From Calycina herbarum (taxonomy: Eukaryota; Ascomycota; Leotiomycetes; Helotiales; Pezizellaceae): a stretch of DNA of 64,000 nt. The position numbers and the translations under genes were made by a program. Shown here piece by piece: positions 1 through 10,083 of this stretch. The stretch covers positions 62,001 through 126,000 of the forward strand of contig LLEY01000161.1 of the NCBI GenBank assembly GCA_001414485.1, written 5' to 3'. Every line of letters starts with the position of its first letter. The stretch's first letter is position 1. Under the pieces are notes generated by a model that worked only from the letters and a program-made list of their open reading frames with translations, made no database searches and was not told where the DNA came from.

Positions 1-329
1 AGATCGCCATCAAGCTCGAACACAGCAGAGACGGCATGCCTATACTCGATCACGAAGCTAGTGTCTACAAAGCTCTCTTTGGTGGGATCGGAATACCGCG
101 CGTCCGCTGGTACGGGTCGGAGTGCGAATTCTATGTCATGATCTATGATCTCCTCGGCCCAAGCCTGGAAGATCTCTTCAACTTTTGTGACCGAAAGTTC
201 TCACTAAAGACGGTCCTCCTACTTGCCGATCAACTAATTCCTCGCATCGAATCCATCCACCACAAATCTTTCATTCATCGCGATATTAAGCCGGATAATT
301 TCTTGATGGGAACCGGCAAGCTTGGAAAT
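1..329 (+). pseudogene. Casein kinase 1 (CK1/Hrr25-type) catalytic-domain fragment
   Basis: The frame is already open at base 2, so the gene enters from outside the window. It holds the N-lobe lysine context (IAIKLEHS), a [12 protein letters not shown] stretch, the CK1 hallmark [11 protein letters not shown], and the catalytic loop [12 protein letters not shown]. These identify a Ser/Thr kinase of the casein kinase 1 family, usually cytosolic or nuclear and acting in trafficking, cell cycle and DNA repair. CK1 homology stops after GKLGN near base 329, before the DFG metal-binding motif and the whole C-lobe. The following codons do not resemble kinase, and an AAA+ ATPase relic begins about 25 bases later. 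The fragment therefore cannot encode an active kinase. A functional paralogue probably exists elsewhere in the genome (inference). Confidence 0.85.
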
Positions 330-354
330 CATCAGTCAGAGAGTCTCGAAACGC

Positions 355-1098
355 ACCAGGATTGGAAGGTTACGCAACGCAGAAGCTCGCAAGAAAGAGC
401 AAGCTTAGCTCCTCGAATATGAGTTTCGAGAAGACACCGACGCTGGTTCAATTCCCTTATTTGACCTCATCCGTGCCTCAAGGGAGCCACCTCCCGAATG
501 GGTTCGAACTAATGGCATGGAGCCTGCTGGTTTGACAGACGACGATTTCCTCATTTGCTGTCCCACGGTGCCAGGATTCAGTTTCAACGACAAGTTGTAG
601 GGTAAGATATTTCCTCTCTATTGGTGATTGTCAAACTAATTCTTCAATGTACAGCGGAGTTTGCTGTCGCCGATATCAAGAACATCCAATGGTCTTCTAC
701 TGTATGCCTTTCGACTGCTTGACGATTCCTGATGAACAAGAAAAGGCCGTCATGGCACCCGTAGAGACCAAAACTCGTCAAGTGCCCGGGTTTAGATTTG
801 ATGACTTCGTTGCTGGGGAAGGGCGTGGTGTCAATATACTCTTGCAGTATGACCCTTACTCCCCATCTTATCTCCACCTGCTCACCTGAAATCAAGCGGC
901 CTCCCCTGGACTCGGAAAGACTGACGGCTGAAGCAGCATCTGAACGTCTCAGATTACCTCTACTCGGTATTAAGACCTTGTGCTGTATCTTGTTGAAGCC
1001 TTCCTGACTCCCTCAGATCTCTGCCGGTGAATTGAGCACAAAGGCAGCGCAGCTGGAAGAGCAGCTCTCTGTCATTTTCCAAATCGCCAGTCTCTAGG
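355..1098 (+). pseudogene. Broken AAA+ ATPase (fungal family with N-terminal DUF7025-like region)
   Basis: The pieces lie in order but in shifting frames. First comes a stretch with FREDTDAGSIPLFDL and TDDDFLICCPTVPGFS that I recognise from a large fungal AAA+ ATPase family. A 50-bp intron follows (GTAAGA at 603 to CAG at about 654), then AEFAVADIKNIQW, FDCLTIPDE, and RQVPGFRFDDFVAGEGRG. Walker A is distorted: GVNILLQ runs out of frame and PGLGKT appears in another frame near 905-920, followed by LTAEAASERL and ELSTKAAQLEEQLSVIFQ. A TAG stands where a Trp codon is expected before the intron. There are at least two frameshifts. Walker B and the rest of the ATPase domain are not seen. Family members are cytosolic or mitochondrial ATPases of mostly unknown substrate. 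Confidence 0.75.
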
Positions 1099-1159
1099 TA
1101 TGACAATAGATACCGCTGGTGGTCTTTTCGCGAGATGTATTCGCCTGAGCCGCCTCGCT

Positions 1160-1286
1160 GTTAGGGCAGGAACGGCCCTTAAGAGTTTACCCTGTATATA
1201 GCTAGGATCCTGGGCATCACCTCCATCACTCCTACATGCAATTCCAGAATTATCACAACCCTCATATCCACGGCCTATGCCATACA
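1160..1286 (+). repeat. Direct repeat, copy 1: duplicated gene leader
   Basis: About 127 bp match 1911-2039 with only a few substitutions and a small indel. Both copies run from a GTTAG(A/G)GCAGGAACG start to CGGCCTATGCCATAC. In copy 2 the final ATG opens the frame at 2030, so the repeat looks like the 5' leader plus first codons of a gene. Copy 1 has the same ATG but diverges after three codons. It overlaps nothing else recognisable. Confidence 0.85.
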
Positions 1287-1289
1287 AAT

Positions 1290-1910
1290 GGTGTTCTCGG
1301 TGAGGTGATCTCATGCGAATAGCCTCATTATCCTGTCCTCGAACCTCTGCAGCCGCCGCATCCTCCCCTCGCTGGCTCTCTACCTCGACCCCTCACTTTT
1401 GCCACTCTACAACACGAACTCGCTCTCCGCATATCTTCTCTTGGAATTAGGGGTACAGATGGAAGACATACTCTCTCTCTCTCTCTCTCGACTTTTACGA
1501 TTGGCATTTCGACTACGGACGGCAATTCGCTACTCAGTTCTTCCTTGAGACACTACTTATTCCTCGGTTCGGTATACAGGCGACGGATGGCATAGTGGCA
1601 TAGCTTGTGGTCTATAAGGATGTTTATTTCGAGGGGTTAGGTACCGGGGAAAGGGGCACCGGGGTCAGCTACACAGCCATGATGGACCATTGAGAAGTGG
1701 CTGGAGTATTCTGCGATGGTAGAGCGTCATACAATGGTTAAGCTACGAATTGAAGTGGAAATACTTAAGGATACGCTACACATGGTGGGCTAGCTTGAAG
1801 GAGTAGTATATCGGCTATGGATGGTAGGAAGAGGAGAGGACTCGGAATGGCTAGAGAGCTGTGGTGGGAATAGCTTCATATTTGTTTGTCAAAGAGAGGG
1901 AGGAAGAGTT
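1290..1910. other. Non-coding stretch with a CT microsatellite
   Basis: I find no convincing gene here. A (CT)n microsatellite occupies 1471-1489. Short open frames on both strands show no recognisable family motifs. The segment lies between the two copies of the leader repeat. Confidence 0.6.
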
Positions 1911-2039
1911 GTTAGAGCAGGAACGACCCTTATAAGTTTACCCTGTATATAGCTAGGATCCTGGGCATCACTTCTCCATCACTCCTACATACAATTCCAG
2001 AATCATCACAACCCTCATATCCACGGCCTATGCCATACA
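1911..2039 (+). repeat. Direct repeat, copy 2: leader of the ORF at 2030
   Basis: Second copy of the roughly 127-bp leader repeat. Its last bases contain the ATG at 2030 of the frame beginning MPYIATTTPREII, which supports that ATG as the true start of this gene family. The few differences from copy 1 are mostly transitions. Confidence 0.85.
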
Positions 2040-2570
2040 TCGCAACGACAACTCCTCGTGAGATCATCATCGATGAGTCGGGCGATCTCATCATTCGAGT
2101 CTACAAGAAGAGTTTGGCCTTCGGTCCCAAGTTTCAGTCAAGCCAAGACTACCGATGGTCGGGTTCGAGCTACGACAAAACCCACAGAGATCATACTTCA
2201 GGTGGAGAATGGAAAGAAAGCTATTTCCGAAGACCTCTTTCGCCAAGGTATGGACACAAGTATCCCTAATATTCGATCAACGCTAACTAGGATCGAACTT
2301 CGTAGAGAGAGGAGGCTTGAAGCGGACCCGCGATTGCGATACTATCCCAATAAACCCCACGTACCTCTCTTTCAGACTCCAGCACACAATCCTTTCCTAG
2401 ACTCAACGACTGCCAGAAGAATGTTGCTACGACTTTGCTGAGAGGTGGTTGCCGTCCATGCTGGAAGCCAATGGTTGGGATGCGCCCGAGGCGGTCGAAT
2501 TGACTGAGTGGTGGAAGACCCTCTCGAAATATCATAGAGGATTGACTGACAAAACCGAACCATCATCATA
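2030..2570 (+). pseudogene. Possible BTB/POZ-type fungal protein relic
   Basis: The frame starts with MPYIATTTPREIIIDESGDL and continues IIRVYKKSLAFGPKFQ. This resembles the opening strand of fungal BTB proteins (IIDxxGDxxLRV) followed by the FGPxFxE segment, with the middle of the domain missing. A second frame then carries TTKPTEIILQVENGK, and a third, near 2435-2560, carries FAERWLPSMLEANGWD and PEAVELTEWWKTL. The order is that of one protein broken by at least two frameshifts and an internal deletion. The BTB reading rests on a short motif and is tentative. What is clear is a decayed gene with a duplicated leader. Confidence 0.35.
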
Positions 2571-2661
2571 CGTATATATCAGTACTTCTCAAAAAAATGT
2601 AGGAGGTTGAGTCATTGCTTAATAACAAACACCTGTGCTCTAAAAAACTGTACGAAACACT

Positions 2662-3345
2662 CTAGGTAGGGCGTCCCAGATACACCAAAAAGTCGGAATC
2701 AACTAAATCGCAAATCGCAAATCGCAAAAGTCAAGTATTTAGTAGAACTCAATAATTGTTATTTAAGCCCCTAAGCTTATTCTGTCCCTTTATAAAAGAG
2801 GTAGGAGACTATTATAATACTTCTTACTCTCTCTTACTGCTCTTTCTATTCTTCTATACATTGTATATAGGTAAGTGTGTAGAGGAGAGGGGGAGAGGGG
2901 GCGAGGCTAGTAAGCAAACATTTCGGTGGAAAGTTTTTCCTAGCGTGGGTAAGAGGAGTTGAGGAAGCAAACATATTCCTCCCCTTCCCTCTTCCCCCCT
3001 CTCCTCTCTCTCTCTATTATTTATCTAGAAACAATAGTAAGAATGCGATACGACAGTGAGGTAATAGTAAGGAGGCGACAGCGACAGCGACAGCGAGGAG
3101 GCGAGGGGTGATATCACTGCTATACACGTGATACCTGTTCTCCTCCCTGTTCTCTAATTGGCTAGTAGCTATAGATGAGACTGTTAGGTCTTAAGATAGA
3201 TAGAGAGGGGGGAAGAGGGAGAGGGAACTTAAATTTAAAACTATTCTATTTTATACTTATAAAAAGTAACACTTTGCGATTTGCGATTTTCTATTTGCGA
3301 TTTAATCAATCCGACTTTTTGGTGCGATTGGGATGCCGTACTAGG
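2662..3345. mobile_element. MITE with about 70-bp terminal inverted repeats
   Basis: The left end (CTCTAGGTAGGGCGTCCCA, then CACCAAAAAGTCGGAAT, then tandem AAATCGC units to about 2731) is mirrored at the right end (from about 3272: GCGATTT units, ATTCCGACTTTTTGGTG-like, GGGATGCCGTACTAGGG). The inverted repeats are about 65-70 bp and imperfect. The interior of about 550 bp has no transposase. It contains purine-rich runs and (GGCGACA)n-like steps near 3070-3100. Size and structure fit a non-autonomous DNA transposon. I could not fix the target duplication, so the superfamily is unproven. Confidence 0.75.
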
Positions 3346-3578
3346 GCAATTGTGAATGCTATCCATGTAGAAGTAGAAGAATTGAAAAGTCGGTCTTTTG
3401 AACCTTCTCAAATAAAATTTATTAGAATAAGCAGAGTAATACCAGGGCTCACCAAAAGGTCTAGGAGAACTGAAACAAATTGTAGAAGGACACTGAAGGT
3501 AACAAGCACTTTATGTGCCTAGATTGTTCTGACCTCTGAGATAGACATGTTTATGATAATTCTCGAACAACTGTTTGT
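3346..3578. other. Intergenic, nothing recognised
   Basis: Short spacer between the MITE and the 3' end of the minus-strand gene. I see no gene or repeat structure in it. Confidence 0.5.
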
Positions 3579-4964
3579 CTACAGAATCTCGAAGTTAGTA
3601 TACCTTCTCTGGGAATGTTTGAGGGGTACAAGGGTTGAGATTCTATAAGGCAAGTACAGATTTGTTGAGAATGAAGAATCCACGGTCTAACCAAAAAAGA
3701 AACCATTTTACTACGAGGAATTGGGTACTCACTCTCCTATTGACACACCTCGATACACCTTCCCGTCCGAACCACCACCCGAAGTTGTTCCAACAAATCT
3801 CGTATACTCAAGTCTTTGTTTACCCGAAGATGGTGGCCCTTGAAATAAAACATTCTTGTGCTGTTCGACAAAGTACCACCTCTTATTCTCTTTGGTGTCA
3901 ACAAGTGATATCTCCCATCCCATATTATCATCACCAAAAGAGCCATGTACTCCCGGCCCCTGATACGGTCTAAAAACAGCAAATCTCCAAGAGACATCTT
4001 CGACTCCATGCGTTGCAGAAAATATTTTCTTGCCATGTTCAGCCAAAACTGCAGAAATATTGTAATTTCCAGTGATAGAGGACTGCCATTCATAGTATCG
4101 AAGCGCATATGGCCCTGTAATTAATCGTACCGAGTATGAATAATTGGCGATTCTGTCCCATTGAAAGGGAGAGAAGCTATGATCATGGCCACTCGAGCCA
4201 TTTGTGATGTTGAATTGTCTTTTGTCGATTTTCAACTGGGCGTTTGCCTTCCCAGAAGGAATTGGATCAGTCCACTAAAGGGTAGGGTTGTTAGTCCCGG
4301 TAAATGTAAGATCACGCTTCAAGTTAGGTAAAAAACCAAGAACGAGTCAACTACAAAGAGAAACGGTGCAAGAGACACCGATGCGTTAGTAGATGGATAT
4401 AGAGCACCATCTGGATAGTGAGCAGGTGCTTTCGAACTGAGAGAGAAATTTCCTGATACCTGGGGCGAGAAAAGAGCGATTTCGGCTTTATTCAAACTTT
4501 TGGGAATCTTGAATATGAGATGTGTGCCCGGGGAGCTCCATTTCCCGGTGGTATATCTATCGCATACTTCGATCGAGGACTCGTTGACGAAGATGGTTGT
4601 GTTGAATAGCGTACCATCGCCCCAAACAGCCATGAGCTCTAGGAACAAATTTCCCTGCCCCCGTTGGACAAACGAGGAGTCTCTAAAGAAGTAGAGTGCC
4701 AACCCCTGGGTGCCGTCCGTGGATACAGCCTCGAATTGCCAGTATTCAAATGAGGTGCTGTTGACAGCTGATAGCTGATAGCTTGGCGTTTTCCAGCGGT
4801 TCCAAAGGATCGGCATTGGTGTCGATGGAGCTGTTTCCAACTGTTTGGAAGGCAGTGACCAAGTTGGTGGAGCAGGTATGAAGCTGAGAATCTGGATATG
4901 GATTTGAATTGGCGACTCGCAGTACGAGGAGTGTACACATGGCGAGAGCGGTGACATGCATCAT
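3579..4964 (-). pseudogene. Lipocalin-like Diels-Alderase / CrtC-family protein, frameshifted
   Basis: The ATG at 4964 opens a signal-peptide-like N-terminus (MMHVTALAMCTLLVLRVANS), then SSIDTNADPLEPLE. The next segment, STSFEYWQFEAVSTDG, is in another frame. A three-unit run of a 7-bp sequence at 4766-4784 separates them; one extra unit explains the shift. The second exon has DPIPSGKANAQL, SGHDHSF and GPYALRYYEWQS, the order seen in fungal Diels-Alderases and CrtC-like proteins (two lipocalin-type domains, often in secondary-metabolite clusters). Inferred exons: 4964-4355, 4274-3733, 3642-3579. Intron 1 (80 bp) has GTAGTT, an ACTAAC branch site and TTTAG; intron 2 (90 bp) has GTGAGT and TATAG. 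No polyketide synthase gene is in the window. Substrate unknown. A longer unshifted start at 4957 gives a proline-rich N-terminus and seems wrong. Confidence 0.65.
4766..4779. repeat. 7-bp tandem duplication causing a frameshift
   Basis: On the plus strand AGCTGAT is repeated exactly (4766-4772, 4773-4779) and preceded by a near-copy. It falls exactly where the minus-strand protein switches frame, and a 7-bp gain shifts the frame by one. Replication slippage is the simplest origin. Confidence 0.8.
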
Positions 4965-6012
4965 TAAAACGAAAGGTCTGTCTTATTACTCCAAGAGGCA
5001 GAAGTGAAGAAAGAAGACTGTCTGAATGGAGCCTTTGGCCAGATAGCAGTGGAATTCAAGGATATGTTGAGCTGGGTGGGGTAGGGGAGTCTATAAAGAC
5101 ACTAGGACTACCTGACGCCATTGTTTGTGCTTGGAACTCGTGCCCAATGACGCTTTGTGCTCTCAGAGAAGGCTCTTCGTATACACTCTGTGCGGTATTT
5201 CATGGTACAAATCATGAGTTGTGACCATGCGCCACTTGACATTGTGCAAGCAAACTGAAGAAAGAGTTGGCGGGGAACAGATAAAACCATGGTAGAAATC
5301 CTTGAGCTGGCCTACTTGTAGTTTGAAAGACATCAAAGACACTTCCCCTTTGGTGACTGATATATAATCATCTCTATGCACCCCGCTTGTAAGTGGCGTA
5401 GTAGCATAGCGCTGAAAACTGAAGACTGAAGACTGAAGAGTTCGGCAATGGCCGGTCCGGAGGAGACCCTTGCAAACCACGTGCTTCTCCCTCATCTCGG
5501 CTTTAGTGGATATCAAATCAACACCACAACCACTTTCCTGTCCGTACTCTACTCTACCAAACAAGTCAGTCTCGCCAACAGTCAATTCATACATCCAACT
5601 CCCTTTCTTCTCTTCGGTCTGATCTCGCCTCTTTAGCTCACTCCCTCGCTCGCTCGCTCGCCTCTCGCGCTTCTTCACCTTGCACCTCACCTCATCACCC
5701 TTCCCTTTCTACATCTTCACTCTCCCACCGATCCTCCCTCTTCCACCGATCCTCCCTCCCACCAGCCGACCAGCCGACCAACCCACCAACCCACCAACCC
5801 ACCAACTACACAATTCCTTCTTAAACTTACGCTCCTTTCCTACCGCAATTGCCATCATCCAAACATCCTCCCGACCAGTCCGCTTCAACTAGGGCCAAAC
5901 TTGCGCCACCCTCATCACAAACCCTCATCAGCAACGACAATAGCATCGGAAGCAACCAGGGCACGACCGGCCATCATTTATCCTTCATCGCCTGCCCGCC
6001 CTCGTCATCATC
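4965..6012. promoter_or_regulatory. Divergent intergenic region; pyrimidine-rich leader of the Rho gene
   Basis: This is the shared upstream region of the minus-strand gene ending at 4964 and the Rho3-type gene starting at 6013. From about 5640 to 5830 the plus strand is strongly CT/CCA-rich, with (CTCG)n at about 5644-5663 and repeated CCACCAAC units near 5775-5808. This is typical of fungal promoters and 5' leaders. The long minus-strand frame through it is low-complexity and is not treated as a gene. No TATA box can be assigned with confidence. Confidence 0.45.
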
Positions 6013-6869
6013 ATGCCGTGTGGACTTGGAGGAAACAAAACAACCCAGCGGAAGCTGGTGTTATTGTATGTTCATCAGTTCCCTTTACCGGCATGCGCTA
6101 TGCAGGGTTGTACCCCATGAGCTGTCAAATTATAATGGCGCCAACCCAGCACCAAGCTGATTCGAATATCTAGGGGAGACGGTGCCTGTGGAAAGACAAG
6201 TCTGCTAAATGTCTTCACTCGAGGGTAAGTGCAACTTCGCAGGCGAGCCGAGTCAGCCCACTAACCAGCCGGCGCATGCAGGTATTTCCCCACAGTCTAC
6301 GAGCCTACAGTCTTTGAAAATTACGTTCACGGTACGCGAGCATTCTCTGTTCATGCGCCATTGCAATGATGCTAATTGACTTGCGCCCAGACATTTTCGT
6401 TGACGGCGTCCACATCGAGCTCTCCCTCTGGGATACGGCAGGCCAAGAGGAATTCGATAGGCTACGGTCCCTTTCCTACGATGACACGCATGCGATCATG
6501 CTGTGTTTCTCCGTCGACTCAAAGGATTCCCTCGAAAACGTCGAATCAAAATGGGTGGGTGAGATTGCGGAGAATTGCCAAGGCGTGAAGCTCGTCCTCG
6601 TAGCACTGAAATGCGATCTACGAGAACAGAGTGCGGACGAGGAAGGGGAGACTGCTGAAGGGGCAGATGGCGCCCAAAAGGAAAAAAAGGACATGATCAA
6701 TTACAACCAGGGCCTCGAGGTCGCGCGAAGAATTGGAGCCTTGAGATACCTAGAGTGCTCTGCGATGCGAAATCGAGGCGTCAACGAGGCGTTCACCGAG
6801 GCCGCCAGAGTTGCGCTAAGCGTTAAATCGAATGGAGAGAAGGGTGACAGCAAATGCTCCGTCATGTAA
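6013..6869 (+). CDS. rho3: Rho3-type small GTPase, four exons
   Basis: Inferred exons 6013-6065, 6174-6224, 6282-6331 and 6391-6869 join to 633 bp, giving 210 residues. All introns have good signals (GTATGT/TAG, GTAAGT/CAG with CTAAC, GTACGC/CAG). The protein starts MPCGLGGNKTTQRKLVLL and has the P-loop GDGACGKTSLL, the effector loop YFPTVYEPTVFENYVHD, switch II WDTAGQEEFDRLRSLSY, a KCDLRE guanine-specificity motif (the usual TKxD is KCD), ECSA, and a C-terminal CSVM CaaX box for prenylation. A roughly 20-residue acidic insertion after LREQ is characteristic of filamentous-fungal Rho3. Rho3 acts at the plasma membrane in polarised growth, exocytosis and actin organisation. The frame is clean with no sign of RIP. 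The product name rests on family resemblance. Confidence 0.93.
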
Positions 6870-7400
6870 GCTCGTATTGTGTGTAAAATGGGTTCGATAC
6901 CTTGGGGTTTTGGCGTTGGGAGGTTAATTGAGCGTCTCTTTTCATGACCACGTGCAATAGTCGCACGAAGTACATATCAGCGAGAGTGGGGATATCCAAG
7001 AGATGTTGAATGGATTGATAGTAGGGTTTCTGCTACCTTGGGGAAACGACGACAAGCGAAGCACTCTCGATTCTTGGTCACCGACTGCCTTGTATTTATT
7101 CGAATCCTCTGTTTCTTCGCTTGTTACAACCGACCTCTCTATTCAACTAACAATTTATCAACTGTTTTTGAGCGAGGTATCGGCGTTTTATCTTACCTCG
7201 TAGAGTACTATCTACACTTTAATTATTTCTTATATATACTAAGTTCTTTAGAAGATATAGAGAGAAGACGAAGAGAGTATCTAAATATATAATTCTAGTT
7301 TATTTTTAGATAAAGTTAGAGATAATAAGAGAATAGCGAAGTATTATATACGCTTTATTATAATAAAGAGATTGATAATTATATTCTTATATTATTTTTA
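6870..7400. other. 3' flank of the Rho gene passing into AT-rich sequence
   Basis: The first 330 bp are ordinary intergenic sequence. From about 7205 composition drops to very AT-rich, TA-dense DNA typical of RIP-mutated repeats, up to the TA target site of pogo copy A. I see no gene. Confidence 0.5.
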
Positions 7401-8694
7401 TAACGTGGTTTATCACCGAGTGGCGCACTTTCCCCTACTTCACTACCTACTAACTTTAATACGCGTTTTCTCAACAACTAACCATGGAAATCCAAACCTA
7501 AGAAGCACGAATTATCCTAGCTATCAAGGCTATTCGAACATCTAAAAAACTTAGTCGTCGCTCTGCTGCAAAAATCTACAAAGTCTCTGAAACAACACTT
7601 CGACATAGAATAGCTGGCCGAACCTATCGCCTCGAAACTAAACCTAATTGTTATAAATTAAACGACTTAGAGGAGGAGACACTTGTTCGATATATACTTG
7701 ATCTAGATATAAGAGGATTTACGCCCTGACTAGCTGGTATAGAAGATATAGCGAATTATATCCTTGAATCGTAGAGAGGAAAACGCGTTAGTAAGCTCTA
7801 GGCACATCGATTCGTATAACGTCGACTAGAATTAAAGACGTGTTTTAATCGCGTTTACGACTTTTAAAGAGCCTTATACGAAGATCCAGAGCTTATTAGC
7901 GCGTAGTTTCGACTTATAGAGAATATAAGAGCAAAATACAGTGTTTTAGACTACGACTTTTATAACTTTAATAAGACAGGGTTTATAATAGGAATTATCT
8001 GCCTAGCAATAGTTATAACTCGCGCTGATCGACGTGGCAGAGGTAAGACAGTTTAGCCTAGTAATTAGAAATAGACTATAGTAATTACTTATATTAATAG
8101 CGAGAGTTAGAACGTGCCTCCGTTTTTAGTAGTTTAAGAGAAGAATTATCTCGCGAATTAGTATACTAAGAGCAGCCTCCTATACGACTAGGTTATTAAA
8201 CCTATAAGTAATAGATAGACCGATAATAAGATAGACCTAGAATAGCTACGATACTTCGATAAACATACTCGTAGTTACGCGAAAGAGCTATATCGAATAC
8301 TAGTGTTAAATAGATATAAGAGTTATAAATCAGCTGTATTTCAAGAGTATTATAAAGCTAATAATATTATTACTCTTTACCTACCTTCTTATTCCTCTTA
8401 TTTAACCTAGCTACTTAACGTTAGATGTTTTAGTATTCTTAAATATATATATAAGCGTTAAATTAAGACCTTTATTAAAGCTTATATTAACTATATTACT
8501 AAGGTCGAGTTCTTTTTAGCTTTTTACGTAGTTTATAAGTAATTAATAACAACTTAAAACGCCTAGACTAGATTCCGCGGAGCTGGCTTAGTATCTTTTA
8601 ATCCCTAGGCTATAATATTAAAGCTTAATATCTAATTATAAACTCTTATATCTACTAGACCCCTCTCTGCGGCCGCTAACTCTTAGGTCTTATA

Positions 8695-8940
8695 TATTAG
8701 AGGTTATACCTGTGAAGTGGTCTTAGTTGCTCAGCGACAGGTAGTAGTAATAGCAGTAGTATAATAGTAGTAATCTACGTAATACTTATAATATAACACG
8801 TAATACTTATAGAGGACACGTAGTCACTTCTGTAGTATATAGAGAGGGTCGGGACTCTGGTTTAGAACAGGAGTTGTTCGTCCTTATATAAAGTCTACCT
8901 CTATAGTTTAATTCACGAGTATTTACTATACGTCCTAATA
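8695..8940 (+). mobile_element. Solo LTR of a G3-like gypsy element
   Basis: This 246-bp sequence begins TATTAGAGGTTATACCTG and ends TACGTCCTAATA, a diverged RIP-mutated relative of the 242-bp G3 LTR (TGTCAAGGGTTACACC to CCTGACA). It is flanked by the 5-bp duplication TTATA (8690-8694, 8941-8945). There is no internal sequence, so it is a recombination-derived solo LTR within pogo copy A. Confidence 0.8.
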
Positions 8941-9056
8941 TTATAGATCTCTTATAACCTAACTAACGCCTTTTCGTAAATAACTTTAGTTAAGAATCGT
9001 ATTTCACGCTATTAAGGAAGCTTACTAATCTCTATTTTCGAGACTATAGCTATATT

Positions 9057-9375
9057 TGTAATAGCTCGCTATTAAGAATAAGAGTTGCTAAGGTTATATA
9101 CGTACTAGATAGAATACGGTTCAGAGTATAGGAATGTCAAGAGTTACGTAGAATATAAGAGTTACGTATTCGAGTATTAGAATGTCCGGTTCGGACCTCC
9201 GAGTCTATTATTATTATCCGAACCCTTTTGTATATAGATGCTCTTACTCTTAGTATCGGGAAAGGTTAATTTAATCTTTTCCTTCGTATTTAGAGCCTAG
9301 TATCCAAGTATGTTATTCTACGGAACATACTTCTATATGCCTCTTTCATAGTATTATCTGTTTCGTACTATTATA
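9057..9375 (+). mobile_element. Solo LTR of gypsy family G2 (319 bp)
   Basis: It begins TGTAATAGCTCGCTATTAAG and ends GTACTATTATA, matching the LTRs at 51705 and 57993 in sequence and in length (319 bp). The target duplication ATATT is exact (9052-9056, 9376-9380). It interrupts the C-terminal part of the copy A transposase. Confidence 0.9.
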
Positions 9376-9823
9376 ATATTAGTAAAGAGTATAAAGCTAT
9401 TAGCTTATAAGATAACTTTATTATCCGCCGAAGTCTATACTCTTCGTAAGACAAATAAAGTACTTAGTAAGCGCTATAGAGCTAAAAAGACTCGAGTCTA
9501 TTAAGGAGGTACACTTACTATAGAGGATATATAAGACGTATTAGCCTAAAAGGAGACAGAGGAACAGGCTCGACGCGATAAGCGTTCTAAGAAGAGTAGG
9601 TAAAATAAGAGGTAAACCTCTAGGCGACGGTATAGCACTTGCGGAAAGACTAGTTATAATATACGAACTTGTTAAGAGGTTATAGATATATCTAGTTTAT
9701 TAGATTCTAAGTAGTTTTAATTAATATTATTTATTATAGTTGATTAATCTGATATTAAAGTAGTAGAGTAGAGAGAAAGTACGCTACTTAGTAATATACG
9801 CTACTCGGTAATAAACTACGTTA

Positions 9824-10083
9824 CTTAAGTTATAAATAACTTAATTATTAGTAAAATATACTTTTATAAATAATAGATACTCTAAGAGAGCTTATATAAT
9901 CTTATAAGTAGATTATATATATAAAACTATATATTTTAGATAATTAATATAATTTAAAGAATTAGAAAAGAAGTAATATAATATATAATTTATTAGTAAT
10001 TTAATAGAATTTTTAAAAATAAGAAAAAAGATAATAAATATATTTATAAAAAAGTAGAAGATTAATTATTATTATTCTTACGC
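9824..10083. other. AT-rich spacer
   Basis: Very AT-rich sequence with no coding signal, to the right of pogo copy A. It is probably a RIP-eroded repeat that is no longer recognisable. Confidence 0.5.

Larger units (their letters stand above)
7484..9735 (+). pseudogene. Fot1/pogo transposase, RIP-mutated (copy A)
   Basis: Read through its stops from the ATG at 7484, the frame shows a psq-type helix-turn-helix (EARIILAIKAIRTSKKLS, TLRHRI), then a CENP-B/Tc5-type DNA-binding segment (LEEETLVRYILDLDIRGF), then the DDE domain: NFNKTGF (usually NFDETGF), YRILVLNRYKSY (usually LDGHESH), and LYLPSYSSYLTQLLNV (usually PPHSSHLLQPLDV). A C-terminal zinc-knuckle-like CGKTSYNIRTC closes it. The first and second catalytic acids appear as Asn, as RIP of Asp codons would give. 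Stops sit at expected Gln and Trp codons. The gene is dead and is also split by two solo LTRs. Confidence 0.88.
7403..9821 (+). mobile_element. Fot1/pogo-type DNA transposon, copy A
   Basis: The element begins ACGTGGTTTATCACCGAG and ends with the inverse (CTCGGTAATAAACTACGT), flanked by TA on both sides (7401-7402, 9822-9823). Pogo/Tc1-type elements duplicate TA. It carries a decayed transposase and two solo LTRs (8695-8940, 9057-9375). Without these it would be about 1.84 kb, a normal size for the family. Loss of CA/TG shows RIP. Confidence 0.85.

Noticed and set aside
3635..3973. 112-codon plus-strand frame
   Set aside because: It is antisense to exon 2 of the Diels-Alderase-like gene.
5163..5690. 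Minus-strand frame of 175 codons
   Set aside because: It is antisense to the pyrimidine-rich leader of the Rho gene; the N-terminus is low-complexity Arg/Glu created by the CT-rich strand and no domain is visible.
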